Below, piece after piece: positions 1-6,797 of a DNA stretch of 16,861 bases (its first letter is position 1; each line of letters begins with the position of its first letter). Both the position numbers and the translations under genes were made by a program. The notes below the pieces were generated by a model. That model searched no databases and was not told the origin of the DNA. It saw only the letters and a list, made by a program, of their open reading frames with translations. This stretch comes from Rhodospirillum sp. UBA1311 (GTDB taxonomy: Bacteria; Pseudomonadota; Alphaproteobacteria; Rhodospirillales; Rhodospirillaceae). Location: assembly GCA_002307145.1 (NCBI GenBank), contig DBTR01000086.1, positions 18,825-35,685 of the forward strand. Reading direction: 5' to 3'.

Positions 1-27
1 CTCGGTCCCCTCGACCCCATAACTCTG

Positions 28-93
28 GTTTTCGCGCGTAGCGCAATCAACCGTCACGCGGCGTGATGGCTTGATGGCGCTACGCGCAAAAAC
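28..93. repeat. Long imperfect palindrome (about 27 bp stem)
   Basis: The arm GCGCGTAGCGC (34-44) is an exact reverse complement of 77-87. After one A/G mismatch, 46-50 pairs with 71-75, and 51-57 pairs with 63-69 with one G-T wobble, leaving the loop at 58-62. Outside the main arm, TTTT (29-32) can pair with AAAA (88-91) across a single bulged C at 33. On either strand the hairpin is followed by A residues rather than T, so it does not look like an intrinsic terminator. It could be a dispersed palindromic repeat, a structured RNA or a protein-binding site; I cannot tell which from one copy. Confidence 0.75.
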
Positions 94-141
94 AAACGGG
101 GTCTGGGGCCCACGGCCCCAGCGGGCCCGGGCGGAGCCCGG
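86..141 (-). terminator. Tandem hairpins downstream of gluQ, probable terminator
   Basis: Just past the gluQ stop codon, read on the minus strand, lie two hairpins. The first has arms 136-141 and 127-132 (CCGGGC with GCCCGG) around a 3-base loop. The second has perfect 8-bp arms, CTGGGGCC (103-110) and GGCCCCAG (114-121), around CAC. On the minus strand the second stem is followed by ACCCCG and then TTTGTTTTT (positions 96-88), a U-rich run six bases from the stem. That fits an intrinsic terminator for gluQ, with a slightly long stem-to-U distance. Confidence 0.55.
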
Positions 142-144
142 CTC

Positions 145-984
145 TTACCCTTTCCACCCAATCATCTCGAACACCTCTTCCCGGCTTTTTCCGCTGGCGC
201 GCAGGTCGGCGAGCGACGGGGCGTTGTCGCGTTTGGCGAGGCGTTTGCCGGTGGGGTCGGCGAGGAGGGGGTGGAAGCGGTATTCGGGGGTGGGGAGGCC
301 GAGGAGGTGTTGGAGCAGGCGGTGGAGGTGGGTGGCGGGGCGGAGGTCGTCGGCGCGGGTGACGCAGGTGACGCCCTGGGCCGCGTCGTCGAGGGTGACG
401 GCGAGGTGGTAGGAGGCTGGAGTGTCGCGGCGGGCGAGGATGACGTCGCCGAAGATGTCCGGGGTGGCGGTTTGCGGGCCTTGGTCGCGGTCGATCCAGG
501 CGAGGGGCGGCGCGGCCGTGAGGGCGCGGGCGAGGTTGAGCCGCCAGGCGTGGGGTTCGCCGTCGGCGAGGCGGTCGCTTGCTGCGTCCCAGGAGAGGGC
601 GCGGCAGGTGCCGGGGTAGAGCGGGCCATCGGGGCCTTGGGGAGCTCCGGCGGAGGCGGCGATTTCGGCGGCGATTTCGGCGCGCGAGCAGAAGCAGGGG
701 TAGAGCAGGCCCTGGAGCTTGAGGGTCTTGAGGGCACGGAGGTAGTCGGGCATGCGCGCCGACTGGCGCATCATCGGCTCGGGCCAGGAAAGGCCGAGCC
801 AGCGCAGGTCTTCGAGGATGCCGGAGACGAATTCGTCGCGGCAGCGGGTGGCGTCGATGTCCTCGATCCGGACGAGGAAGGTGCCGCTCGGGCCGGCTTC
901 GCGGTGCGCGAAGAGGGCGGAGTAGGCATGGCCGAGGTGGAGGCGTCCGGTCGGGCTCGGGGCGAAGCGGGTGATCTCTGTCAT
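145..984 (-). CDS. gluQ: Glutamyl-Q tRNA(Asp) synthetase
   Basis: GluQ-RS is a short paralogue of glutamyl-tRNA synthetase. It activates glutamate with ATP and attaches it to the queuosine base at position 34 of tRNA(Asp), without needing the anticodon-binding domain. The 279-residue protein has only the catalytic core. It begins with TRFAPSPTGRLHLGH (HIGH motif at 16-19) and has the class I KMSKS-equivalent KRLAKR at 247-252. C97, C99, Y123 and C127 fit the zinc site of this family. Length and the missing C-terminal anticodon domain separate it from GltX. The ATG at 984 immediately precedes the conserved TRFAPSPTG motif, but I see no clear Shine-Dalgarno site before it. It diverges from the HNH gene and ends in two hairpins. 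Confidence 0.95.
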   Translation of the reverse strand: MTEITRFAPSPTGRLHLGHAYSALFAHREAGPSGTFLVRIEDIDATRCRDEFVSGILEDLRWLGLSWPEPMMRQSARMPDYLRALKTLKLQGLLYPCFCSRAEIAAEIAASAGAPQGPDGPLYPGTCRALSWDAASDRLADGEPHAWRLNLARALTAAPPLAWIDRDQGPQTATPDIFGDVILARRDTPASYHLAVTLDDAAQGVTCVTRADDLRPATHLHRLLQHLLGLPTPEYRFHPLLADPTGKRLAKRDNAPSLADLRASGKSREEVFEMIGWKG

Positions 985-1026
985 CGCGGCAGCATCGCGA
1001 ATTCTTGGAGCGAACGCAATTGGTCA

Positions 1027-1047
1027 CAATCCTGTGATGCAGGATTG
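1027..1047. promoter_or_regulatory. Perfect 8-bp inverted repeat between gluQ and the HNH gene
   Basis: CAATCCTG (1027-1034) and CAGGATTG (1040-1047) are exact reverse complements separated by TGATG. The repeat lies in the divergent intergenic region, 43 bases upstream of the gluQ ATG, and about 50-80 bases upstream of the possible HNH starts. A TATATC hexamer at 1060-1065 could be the HNH-side -10, which would put the repeat around its -35 region. This geometry suits a dimeric repressor or activator site. A hairpin in the gluQ leader is the alternative. No regulator for it is encoded in the window as far as I can tell. Confidence 0.5.
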
Positions 1048-1097
1048 GGGGGTATCTGCTATATCAGACACCATATGTCGTGCCCATTCGGCCCGTC

Positions 1098-1688
1098 ATG
1101 GGGCACGACCCGGTTCGGGAGGTTGGATTGACCTTCGATGGGGACTTGGCGCCGGTACTGGTGCTCAACGCGGATTACCGTCCGTTGAGTTACTTCCCGC
1201 TGTCCCTGTGGTCGTGGCAGGACGCGATCAAGGCGGTGGTTTCCGAGCGCGTCCAGGTTCTTTCCGAATACGACACGGTCGTGCATTCCCCGAGCATTTC
1301 GCTCCGCCTGCCGTCGGTGATCGCGCTCAAGGACTACGTGCCGACGGCGCGGCGTCCGGCGTTCACCCGCTTCAACGTGTTTCTCCGCGATCGGTTCTGC
1401 TGCCAGTATTGCGGCGAGCGGTTCCCGACCCACGACCTCACCTTCGACCACGTGATGCCGCGTTCGCGCGGCGGGCGGACGAGTTGGGAGAACGTCGTCA
1501 CCGCGTGCCAGGCATGCAACCTCGAAAAGGCGGACAAGTTGCCCAGCCGCCACGGCTTCATGCCGATTCGCGAACCCGAGGCCCCCAGTACGTTCCAGCT
1601 TCAGGAAATCGGCCGCGCCTTCCCGCCACTGCATTTGCACAAAAGCTGGCGGGATTATTTGTATTGGGATACCGAGCTGGAAGACTAA
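1098..1688 (+). CDS. HNH endonuclease family protein
   Basis: This is a stand-alone HNH-fold protein of a family widespread in Alphaproteobacteria. The expected activity is metal-dependent DNA cleavage, but its cellular role is not established and no methylase or toxin partner is adjacent. The conserved N-terminal block VLNADYRPLSYFPLSLW is followed by the HNH core: CQYC, FDHVMPRSRGG with the central histidine, a WENVV segment and CQACN. The two CxxC pairs should bind a structural zinc. The family's C-terminal DYLYWDTELE ending is intact. The start is uncertain. The ATG at 1098 is used here (196 residues). GTG at 1080 would add six residues, while TTG at 1128 has the best Shine-Dalgarno site (GGGAGG, 1117-1122). 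The stop codon overlaps the dsbB stop tail to tail. Confidence 0.9.
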   Translation: MGHDPVREVGLTFDGDLAPVLVLNADYRPLSYFPLSLWSWQDAIKAVVSERVQVLSEYDTVVHSPSISLRLPSVIALKDYVPTARRPAFTRFNVFLRDRFCCQYCGERFPTHDLTFDHVMPRSRGGRTSWENVVTACQACNLEKADKLPSRHGFMPIREPEAPSTFQLQEIGRAFPPLHLHKSWRDYLYWDTELED

Positions 1689-2206
1689 TACCGCCCGCCG
1701 AAACGGCGCTCCCGCCAGATCCGCCGTTCGAAGAACAGCCCGAAGCCGAGGAACGTGAGCAGCGCCGACCAGATCAGGTTGAGCGTGGTGAGCGAGAGCC
1801 CGAACAGGGTCCACGGCACCGCGTCGCAGCGCGCCTTGGGCTTGGTCGAGAGGGCGGAATTGATGTCGTCGAGGGTCATCGGCGCGGAGAGGTTTTCGCC
1901 GGTGCAGCCTGCCGAGCCGCCCCACCACGCCTGCTCGACGCCGAGGTGGTAGAGCGCGAGGCACGTGCCCGCGAAGAACAGCATGGTGCAGACCAGCACG
2001 ACGGTACGGCGGCTCGACGGCCCGAGGGGCAGCAGCATGCCGAACAGCCCGAATCCGATCGCGACCGCGTAGGGGATTCGCTGGTATTTGCAGAGCAGGC
2101 ACGGATCGACGCCAAAGGCGTATTGGAGGGTGAAGGCGAAGCCAAGGCTGGCGAGGCTGACGATCACGATCCAGGAACATACGCGGGCGTCGAGGGAACG
2201 GGACAT
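1685..2206 (-). CDS. dsbB: Disulfide bond formation protein B
   Basis: DsbB is an inner-membrane quinone reductase that reoxidises the periplasmic thiol oxidase DsbA, passing electrons to ubiquinone. The 173-residue protein has four hydrophobic segments at roughly 9-29, 43-60, 68-90 and 136-158. The first periplasmic loop carries the quinone-proximal cysteine pair in PCLLCKYQR (C36, C39). The second loop carries the DsbA-facing cysteines C101 and C127. The KYQR motif after the first CxxC matches family members, and all four redox cysteines are present. It is the last gene of the leftward run, 22 bases after the YqaA-like gene, so it is probably cotranscribed with it. No dsbA is visible in the window. 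Confidence 0.93.
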   Translation of the reverse strand: MSRSLDARVCSWIVIVSLASLGFAFTLQYAFGVDPCLLCKYQRIPYAVAIGFGLFGMLLPLGPSSRRTVVLVCTMLFFAGTCLALYHLGVEQAWWGGSAGCTGENLSAPMTLDDINSALSTKPKARCDAVPWTLFGLSLTTLNLIWSALLTFLGFGLFFERRIWRERRFGGRY

Positions 2207-2228
2207 GAAACCCCCGGCTACGTGTGGG

Positions 2229-2813
2229 TTAGTTCGCGAGTAACTTAAGGGCAGCGAAGCCGCCGATCAACAGGATGAAGAAAATCACCGCAAGTTTACC
2301 GAGGTGGCGCTCGATAAACGCGCGGATCGGCGTGCCGTATTTCCACAGGAGCCATGCGATGAAGAAAAATCGCAGGCCCCGCGCCGCCACCGAGGCAAGG
2401 CCGAATACCACCGGATTGAGGCCGGTCATGCCCGAGGCGATGGTGATGACTTTGTAGGGGAACGGCGTAATTCCCGCACCGAAGACGATCCACGCGCCCC
2501 ACTGGTTGTAGAGGTCCTGGAAGGTCGAGAACTTGTCCATGTAGCCGTAGAACGACAGGATCGGCCGGGCGACCTGCTCGAACAGGAACAGGCCGATGGC
2601 GTAGCCGAAGAACCCGCCGATCACCGAGGCGACGGTGCAGAGCGTCGCGATTCGCCAGGCGCGGCTGCGCGCCGCGAGGACCATCGGGATGATCAGCACG
2701 TCGGGCGGAATCGGAAACACCGAGCTTTCGATGAAGGCGACGGCGGCCAGCGTCCACATTGCGTGGGGGGTGACGGCCTGGGCCATGGTCCAGTCGTAGA
2801 GGCGTCTCAGCAC
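2229..2813 (-). CDS. YqaA-like membrane protein of the DedA/VTT family
   Basis: This is a small integral membrane protein with a VTT (SNARE-associated, DedA-like) domain. Relatives are implicated in lipid scrambling or undecaprenyl-phosphate recycling, but the YqaA branch has no firm assignment. The GTG at 2813 gives 194 residues beginning VLRRLYDWTM, the usual opening of this family; an internal ATG at 2786 would cut the first nine residues. Diagnostic segments are FIESSVFPIPPDVLIIPM, GFFGYAIG and FGAGITPFPYKVITIASG, the last being the typical re-entrant helix with an arginine/proline-rich neighbourhood. A final hydrophobic helix ends the protein. It lies 68 bases after the permease gene and 22 before dsbB. 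A weak TTGCCG/TACATA promoter could sit in the 68-base gap. The shared location with DsbB suggests envelope function. Confidence 0.85.
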   Translation of the reverse strand: MLRRLYDWTMAQAVTPHAMWTLAAVAFIESSVFPIPPDVLIIPMVLAARSRAWRIATLCTVASVIGGFFGYAIGLFLFEQVARPILSFYGYMDKFSTFQDLYNQWGAWIVFGAGITPFPYKVITIASGMTGLNPVVFGLASVAARGLRFFFIAWLLWKYGTPIRAFIERHLGKLAVIFFILLIGGFAALKLLAN

Positions 2814-2881
2814 TGCGGGATATCCGGTTGTAACGGGTTTTGCGTATGTATCAGGCACGCCGTCCGGCGGCAAATGAACTC

Positions 2882-3640
2882 TCAGAATACCGCGCGCCGG
2901 ATCATGTTGAGGCCGATCAGCAGCAGCATCGCGCCGACCAGGGTCATGAAGTGCTTCTGCGGGATTCGCTGGCGCAGCTTCGCGCCCAGGCTCATGCACA
3001 CCGCGACGGTCGCCCAGCCGATCGCCGAGAGCGCCCAGATCGCGGGTGGAGCGAAGCCGGTGAGCGCCAGGCCGATGAACAGCGGCGCCTCGCCGACGAG
3101 GAAGGTGACGCCCATGGCGCGGATGAAGGTGTTTTTGTCGAGCCCGAGGGTGAAGAGATAGGGCGCGACGGTGGGGGCGAAGAAGCTGCTCATTCCGCCG
3201 ATCACGCCCGAAACCAGCCCGACCACCGGCCGGAGCTTCCGGTCGACGCCGGTGGGGAGTTGGGGTTGCCAGCCCGCGAGCGTGGTGACCGCGAAGGCCG
3301 AGACCAGTCCGCCGAGGATCAGCGCGGCGTGGTCGAGCTTGATCGAGGTGATCACTGCCGCACCGAAGATGCTGCCGACCACCATCGGGATCAGCAGCCA
3401 GCGGAAGCGCAGGGTGATCTCGCCGATTTGGCCGCCCGTCTTCGCCTGGATGAAATTGGAGCCCATGATCGGCAGGATCATCGCCGCGATCGCGGTGCGC
3501 GGGTCGAACACCATCGAGATCAGCGGCACCGCGATCATTGGCAGGCCGAGGCCGACGATGCCCTTGATGAAACCACCCAGGATGAACGCCACGGCGAGAA
3601 TCAGGACGTCGTCGGCGGTCAGTCCGAGGAGGGTGTCCAC
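2882..3640 (-). CDS. TauE/SafE family membrane permease
   Basis: This is a predicted inner-membrane exporter or permease of the TauE/SafE (former DUF81) family. Members move sulfite, sulfoacetate or other organic anions; the substrate here cannot be read from sequence. The 252-residue protein is almost wholly hydrophobic, with an estimated seven to eight helices. The first repeat contains GGFIKGIVGLGLPMIAVPL and the second GLVSGVIGGMSSFFAPTVAP, the paired glycine/proline-rich motifs of the family. The GTG start at 3640 has a good Shine-Dalgarno site (GGAGA, seven bases upstream) and overlaps the end of the upstream peptidase gene by 22 bases. That implies translational coupling, although permease and peptidase have no obvious shared substrate. 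Confidence 0.88.
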   Translation of the reverse strand: MDTLLGLTADDVLILAVAFILGGFIKGIVGLGLPMIAVPLISMVFDPRTAIAAMILPIMGSNFIQAKTGGQIGEITLRFRWLLIPMVVGSIFGAAVITSIKLDHAALILGGLVSAFAVTTLAGWQPQLPTGVDRKLRPVVGLVSGVIGGMSSFFAPTVAPYLFTLGLDKNTFIRAMGVTFLVGEAPLFIGLALTGFAPPAIWALSAIGWATVAVCMSLGAKLRQRIPQKHFMTLVGAMLLLIGLNMIRRAVF

Positions 3641-5133
3641 GGGTCGGTCTCCAGGTCGGCGATGAGTTCGGCGAGCAGGCGGACGCCATAGCCTTTCGGG
3701 CCTTGGCGTTCGAGGTCGGTGGTGGCGGGGGCGTCGGCGGTGCCCGCGATGTCGAGGTGGGCCCAGGCCCCTTCGCCCGCGAACCGGCCGAGGAACCCGG
3801 CGGCGTCGATGGCGTCGGGCACCGTTCCCCAGCCGCAGTTCTTGACGTCGGCGATGTCGGAGTCGAGGCGGTCGTCGTCGGGGCCAGGCATCGGCAGCCG
3901 CCACACCGGCTCCTGGCTGGCGAGGGCGGCGCGTTCGACGCGGAGGGCGGCGGCGTCCAGGTTGCTGAACAGCCCGGCGCGCCAGTGGCCGAGGCTCCTG
4001 ACCACCGCGCCGGTGAGGGTGGCGAGGTCGACGGTGAGGAAGGGGGTATAGACGAGGCGGGCGTGGGCGATGGCGTCGGCGAGGACCAACCGGCCCTCGG
4101 CGTCGGTGTCGACGATCTCGACGGTGGTGCCGTCGCGCGCCGCGATCACGTCGCCGGGGCGGGTGGCGTTGCCGCCCACCGCGTTTTCCGCCACCGCGAG
4201 CAGGCCGACGACGCGCAGCGGCGAGTTTCGCACCGCCGCGACCTTGAGCGCGCCGAGGACGGCGGCGGCTCCCCCCATGTCGCCCTTCATCTCCTCCATG
4301 TGGAGCGCGGGCTTGATCGAAATCCCGCCAGTGTCGAAGGTGATCCCCTTGCCGATCAGCGCGAGGGGCGCGGCTTCGGGATTCGCGCCCGGCCAGTCGA
4401 GGACGACGAGGCGGGGCGGCACCGCGCTTGCCTGGCCGACCGCCTGGATCAGGTTGAGGCCGGTTTTCGCGAGATCGGTCCCGGCGATCACCGAGACCTT
4501 GACGCCGAGGTCGCCGAGGCTCCGCGCCTCGCCTTCGAGCCCGGCGGGGGTGAGGGTGTTGGCGGGGGCGTTGACCAGCCGCCGCGCCCAGAGCGTCGCC
4601 TCCACCGCCGGTTCGCGGCGTTGCCAGCCGTCGGCGGCGAGCGCCGGGTCGCGGGTGAGGATCACGGCTTCGGTCGGGCAGGCCTCGGCCTCGGCATCGG
4701 GCTTGGAACGCAGCGACATCGGCGGGGTGGCGCGCAGCACGAGGCCGGTGGCGAGCGCGATCGCCGCTTCCGGGCCGCAGCCGACGTCGACGAAGACGCG
4801 GGAAATTCCGGGCCGCGCCACCGCCGCGCCGATGCGGCGGCCGAGCGGTTCGGCGGTTTCGGGAACGAGTTCTGCGGTGTCGCCCAGTCCGGCGAGGCCG
4901 ACGAAGCCGCAGCCGGGGACGGGTGAGCCCGCCGCCGCCGCGAGCCTGCATTCGCCCGCCGCGCCGGTGCTGCCGAGCGCGCGGGCGGTCCGCTTCCAGC
5001 CATAGAGCCCGGCCACGCCGCCCCGGACGCCGAGGCTCGTGGCATGGCCCGCGATCCAGGCGTCCGCCCCGCCCAAGGGGGAAGCCCCCCAGGGCTGGAC
5101 GGCGTCGCAGCCGACGAAGCGGATGCGCAGCAT
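3619..5133 (-). CDS. M17 leucyl aminopeptidase family protein (second paralogue)
   Basis: This is a two-metal M17 aminopeptidase that removes N-terminal residues from peptides in the cytoplasm. Using the ATG at 5133 (504 residues), the active-site residues are all present: K262, D267 and K274 in GKGITFDTGGISIKP, D285 in MKGDMGG, and D344, E346 and R348 in DTDAEGRL. The N-terminal 180 residues bear little resemblance to the adjacent pepA, so substrate access or oligomer surface may differ. The pepA stop TGA and this ATG overlap as TGATG. A GTG at 5136 is an equally possible start. The final 22 bases overlap the permease gene. It is probably active. It could be a specialised peptidase rather than a housekeeping one. 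Confidence 0.9.
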   Translation of the reverse strand: MLRIRFVGCDAVQPWGASPLGGADAWIAGHATSLGVRGGVAGLYGWKRTARALGSTGAAGECRLAAAAGSPVPGCGFVGLAGLGDTAELVPETAEPLGRRIGAAVARPGISRVFVDVGCGPEAAIALATGLVLRATPPMSLRSKPDAEAEACPTEAVILTRDPALAADGWQRREPAVEATLWARRLVNAPANTLTPAGLEGEARSLGDLGVKVSVIAGTDLAKTGLNLIQAVGQASAVPPRLVVLDWPGANPEAAPLALIGKGITFDTGGISIKPALHMEEMKGDMGGAAAVLGALKVAAVRNSPLRVVGLLAVAENAVGGNATRPGDVIAARDGTTVEIVDTDAEGRLVLADAIAHARLVYTPFLTVDLATLTGAVVRSLGHWRAGLFSNLDAAALRVERAALASQEPVWRLPMPGPDDDRLDSDIADVKNCGWGTVPDAIDAAGFLGRFAGEGAWAHLDIAGTADAPATTDLERQGPKGYGVRLLAELIADLETDPWTPSSD

Positions 5134-6683
5134 CACTTCTTGCCGGACTTCTTCGCCGGCTTCTTCGCCTTCGCGGGCTTGGCCGCGCCGACGGTTTCGT
5201 AGTGGGTGGCGATCATCCGCTCAAGCAGACGCACGCCGAAGCCGGACGCGCCCTTGGGCGAGGTCGGCAGGGCCTTCTTCGTCCACGCCACGCCCGCGAT
5301 GTCGAGGTGCGCCCAGGCGACGCCCGGCTGGATGAAGCGCTTGAGGAACTGCGCGGCAGTGATCGAGCCGCCCTCGCGCCCGCCGACGTTCTTCATGTCG
5401 GCGATGTCCGACTTGATCTGCTCGTCGTAGGCGTCGCCCATCGGCATCCGCCACAGCGGCTCGCCGACTTCCTGGCCCGCCTCGGTGAGGATCTTCGAGA
5501 GAGTGTCGTCGTTGGAGAACAGCCCCGCGTTTTCGTTGCCGAGCGCGATCACGATCGCGCCGGTCAGGGTGGCGAGGTCGATCACCGCCTTCGGCTTGAA
5601 GGTTTCCTGGGTGTACCAGAGCGCGTCGGCGAGGACGAGGCGGCCTTCTGCGTCGGTGTTGATCACTTCGATGGTCTGGCCCGACATCGAGGTGACGACG
5701 TCGCCCGGGCGCTGCGCGGTGCCCGACGGCATGTTCTCGACCAGGCCGATCACGCCGACGACGTTCGCCGCCGCCTTGCGCCTTGCGAGGATGCGCATCA
5801 GCGCGGTGGTCACCGCCGCGCCGCTCATGTCGGTCTTCATCTCTTCCATGCCGCCCGCGGGCTTGATCGAGATGCCGCCGGTGTCGAAGCAGACGCCCTT
5901 GCCGACCACCGCGACCGGCGCGTCGTCGGGGTTGCCGCCGTTCCAGCGCATCACCACGAGATAGGATTCGCAATCCGAGCCCTGGCCGACGCCCAGGAGC
6001 GAGCCCATGCCGAGCTTGGCCATCGCCTTTTCGTCGAGGACTTCGACCGAGACGCCGTCCTTTTCCAGCGACTTCGCGATCTTCATGAACGCGGCGGGAT
6101 AGAGGACGTTGGCGGGCTCGGAGATCAGGTTGCGGGCGAACGACACGCCCTCGGCGACCACGTCGAGCGGCGCCCAGGCGGTCTTGGCCGCCGCCGGATC
6201 GGCGACGGTGACGGTGACGGTCTTGAGGGTCGGCTTGTCCTCGGCCTTCAGCTTGGTGCGGTAGAGGTCGAAGCGATAGCCCTTCAGGCTCGCACCGAGC
6301 GCGGCGTGGGCGGCGAGCAGCGGCGCGGAGAGCTTGGCCTCGGCCAGCACGTCGATGGCGAGGGTGAGTTCGCTGCCGGTGCCCTTCTCGGCGACGACCA
6401 GGGCGGCGGCGCCGAAGCTCTCGGCGCGGCGCGCGTCCACCATGTCCGCCTTGCCGAGACCGACGAGGATGATCCGGTCGACGCCAAGACCGGCGGGCGC
6501 GACGATGTCGAGGGTCTGGTCGGCCTTGCCGCTGAAGCGCGACGCGGCGATGGCGCGGGAAACCGCACCGCCGGTGGCGGCGTCGACGTCCTTGGCGGAC
6601 GGCGTGAGAATGCCGGAGTCCAGGACGCCGACGGCAAGGCACCCGGATTTCGGCAGGCCGGGCTGGGCGAAGACGACTTTCAT
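5133..6683 (-). CDS. pepA: Leucyl aminopeptidase (M17), PepA-type, with lysine-rich tail
   Basis: PepA is a hexameric cytosolic metalloaminopeptidase in peptide turnover; in E. coli it also binds DNA in Xer recombination and carAB control. The 516-residue protein has the macro-like N-terminal domain (about 1-165) and the catalytic domain with K262, D267, K274 (GKGVCFDTGGISIKP), D285 (MKTDMSG), D344, E346 and R348 (NTDAEGRL). LISEPANVLYP at about 186-196 is typical. The protein normally ends near its ERMIATHYE segment, but here 17 further residues (500-516) include eight lysines with alanine and proline, an unusual basic tail. The ATG at 6683 has AAAGGA eight bases upstream. The leader holds a small GGCGCT/AGCGCC hairpin at 6715-6732. 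It heads the run to the second peptidase. Confidence 0.95.
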   Translation of the reverse strand: MKVVFAQPGLPKSGCLAVGVLDSGILTPSAKDVDAATGGAVSRAIAASRFSGKADQTLDIVAPAGLGVDRIILVGLGKADMVDARRAESFGAAALVVAEKGTGSELTLAIDVLAEAKLSAPLLAAHAALGASLKGYRFDLYRTKLKAEDKPTLKTVTVTVADPAAAKTAWAPLDVVAEGVSFARNLISEPANVLYPAAFMKIAKSLEKDGVSVEVLDEKAMAKLGMGSLLGVGQGSDCESYLVVMRWNGGNPDDAPVAVVGKGVCFDTGGISIKPAGGMEEMKTDMSGAAVTTALMRILARRKAAANVVGVIGLVENMPSGTAQRPGDVVTSMSGQTIEVINTDAEGRLVLADALWYTQETFKPKAVIDLATLTGAIVIALGNENAGLFSNDDTLSKILTEAGQEVGEPLWRMPMGDAYDEQIKSDIADMKNVGGREGGSITAAQFLKRFIQPGVAWAHLDIAGVAWTKKALPTSPKGASGFGVRLLERMIATHYETVGAAKPAKAKKPAKKSGKK

Positions 6684-6797
6684 GCGGAGATATCCTTTGA
6701 TTTGCGAAGACGGCGGCGCTCGAAACAGCGCCAGCGCGACGTGATGCCTTCGATATTGCCCGCAATTGAACGCCTTGCAAGCGCTGACCGAGGATTT

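Noticed and set aside
28..93. Large palindrome as an intrinsic terminator
   Set aside because: Both strands have A residues, not U, after the stem. The hairpins at 103-141 are the better terminator candidates for gluQ.
2882..4951. A possible peptidase-permease fusion reading through about 689 codons
   Set aside because: Only the C-terminal 252 residues look like protein; the upstream part is an arginine/proline-rich wrong frame of the M17 gene. The permease starts at GTG 3640.
6775..6780. TTGCAA with AATATC as a pepA promoter
   Set aside because: The -10 matches the consensus at only three positions, so I do not list it as a feature.
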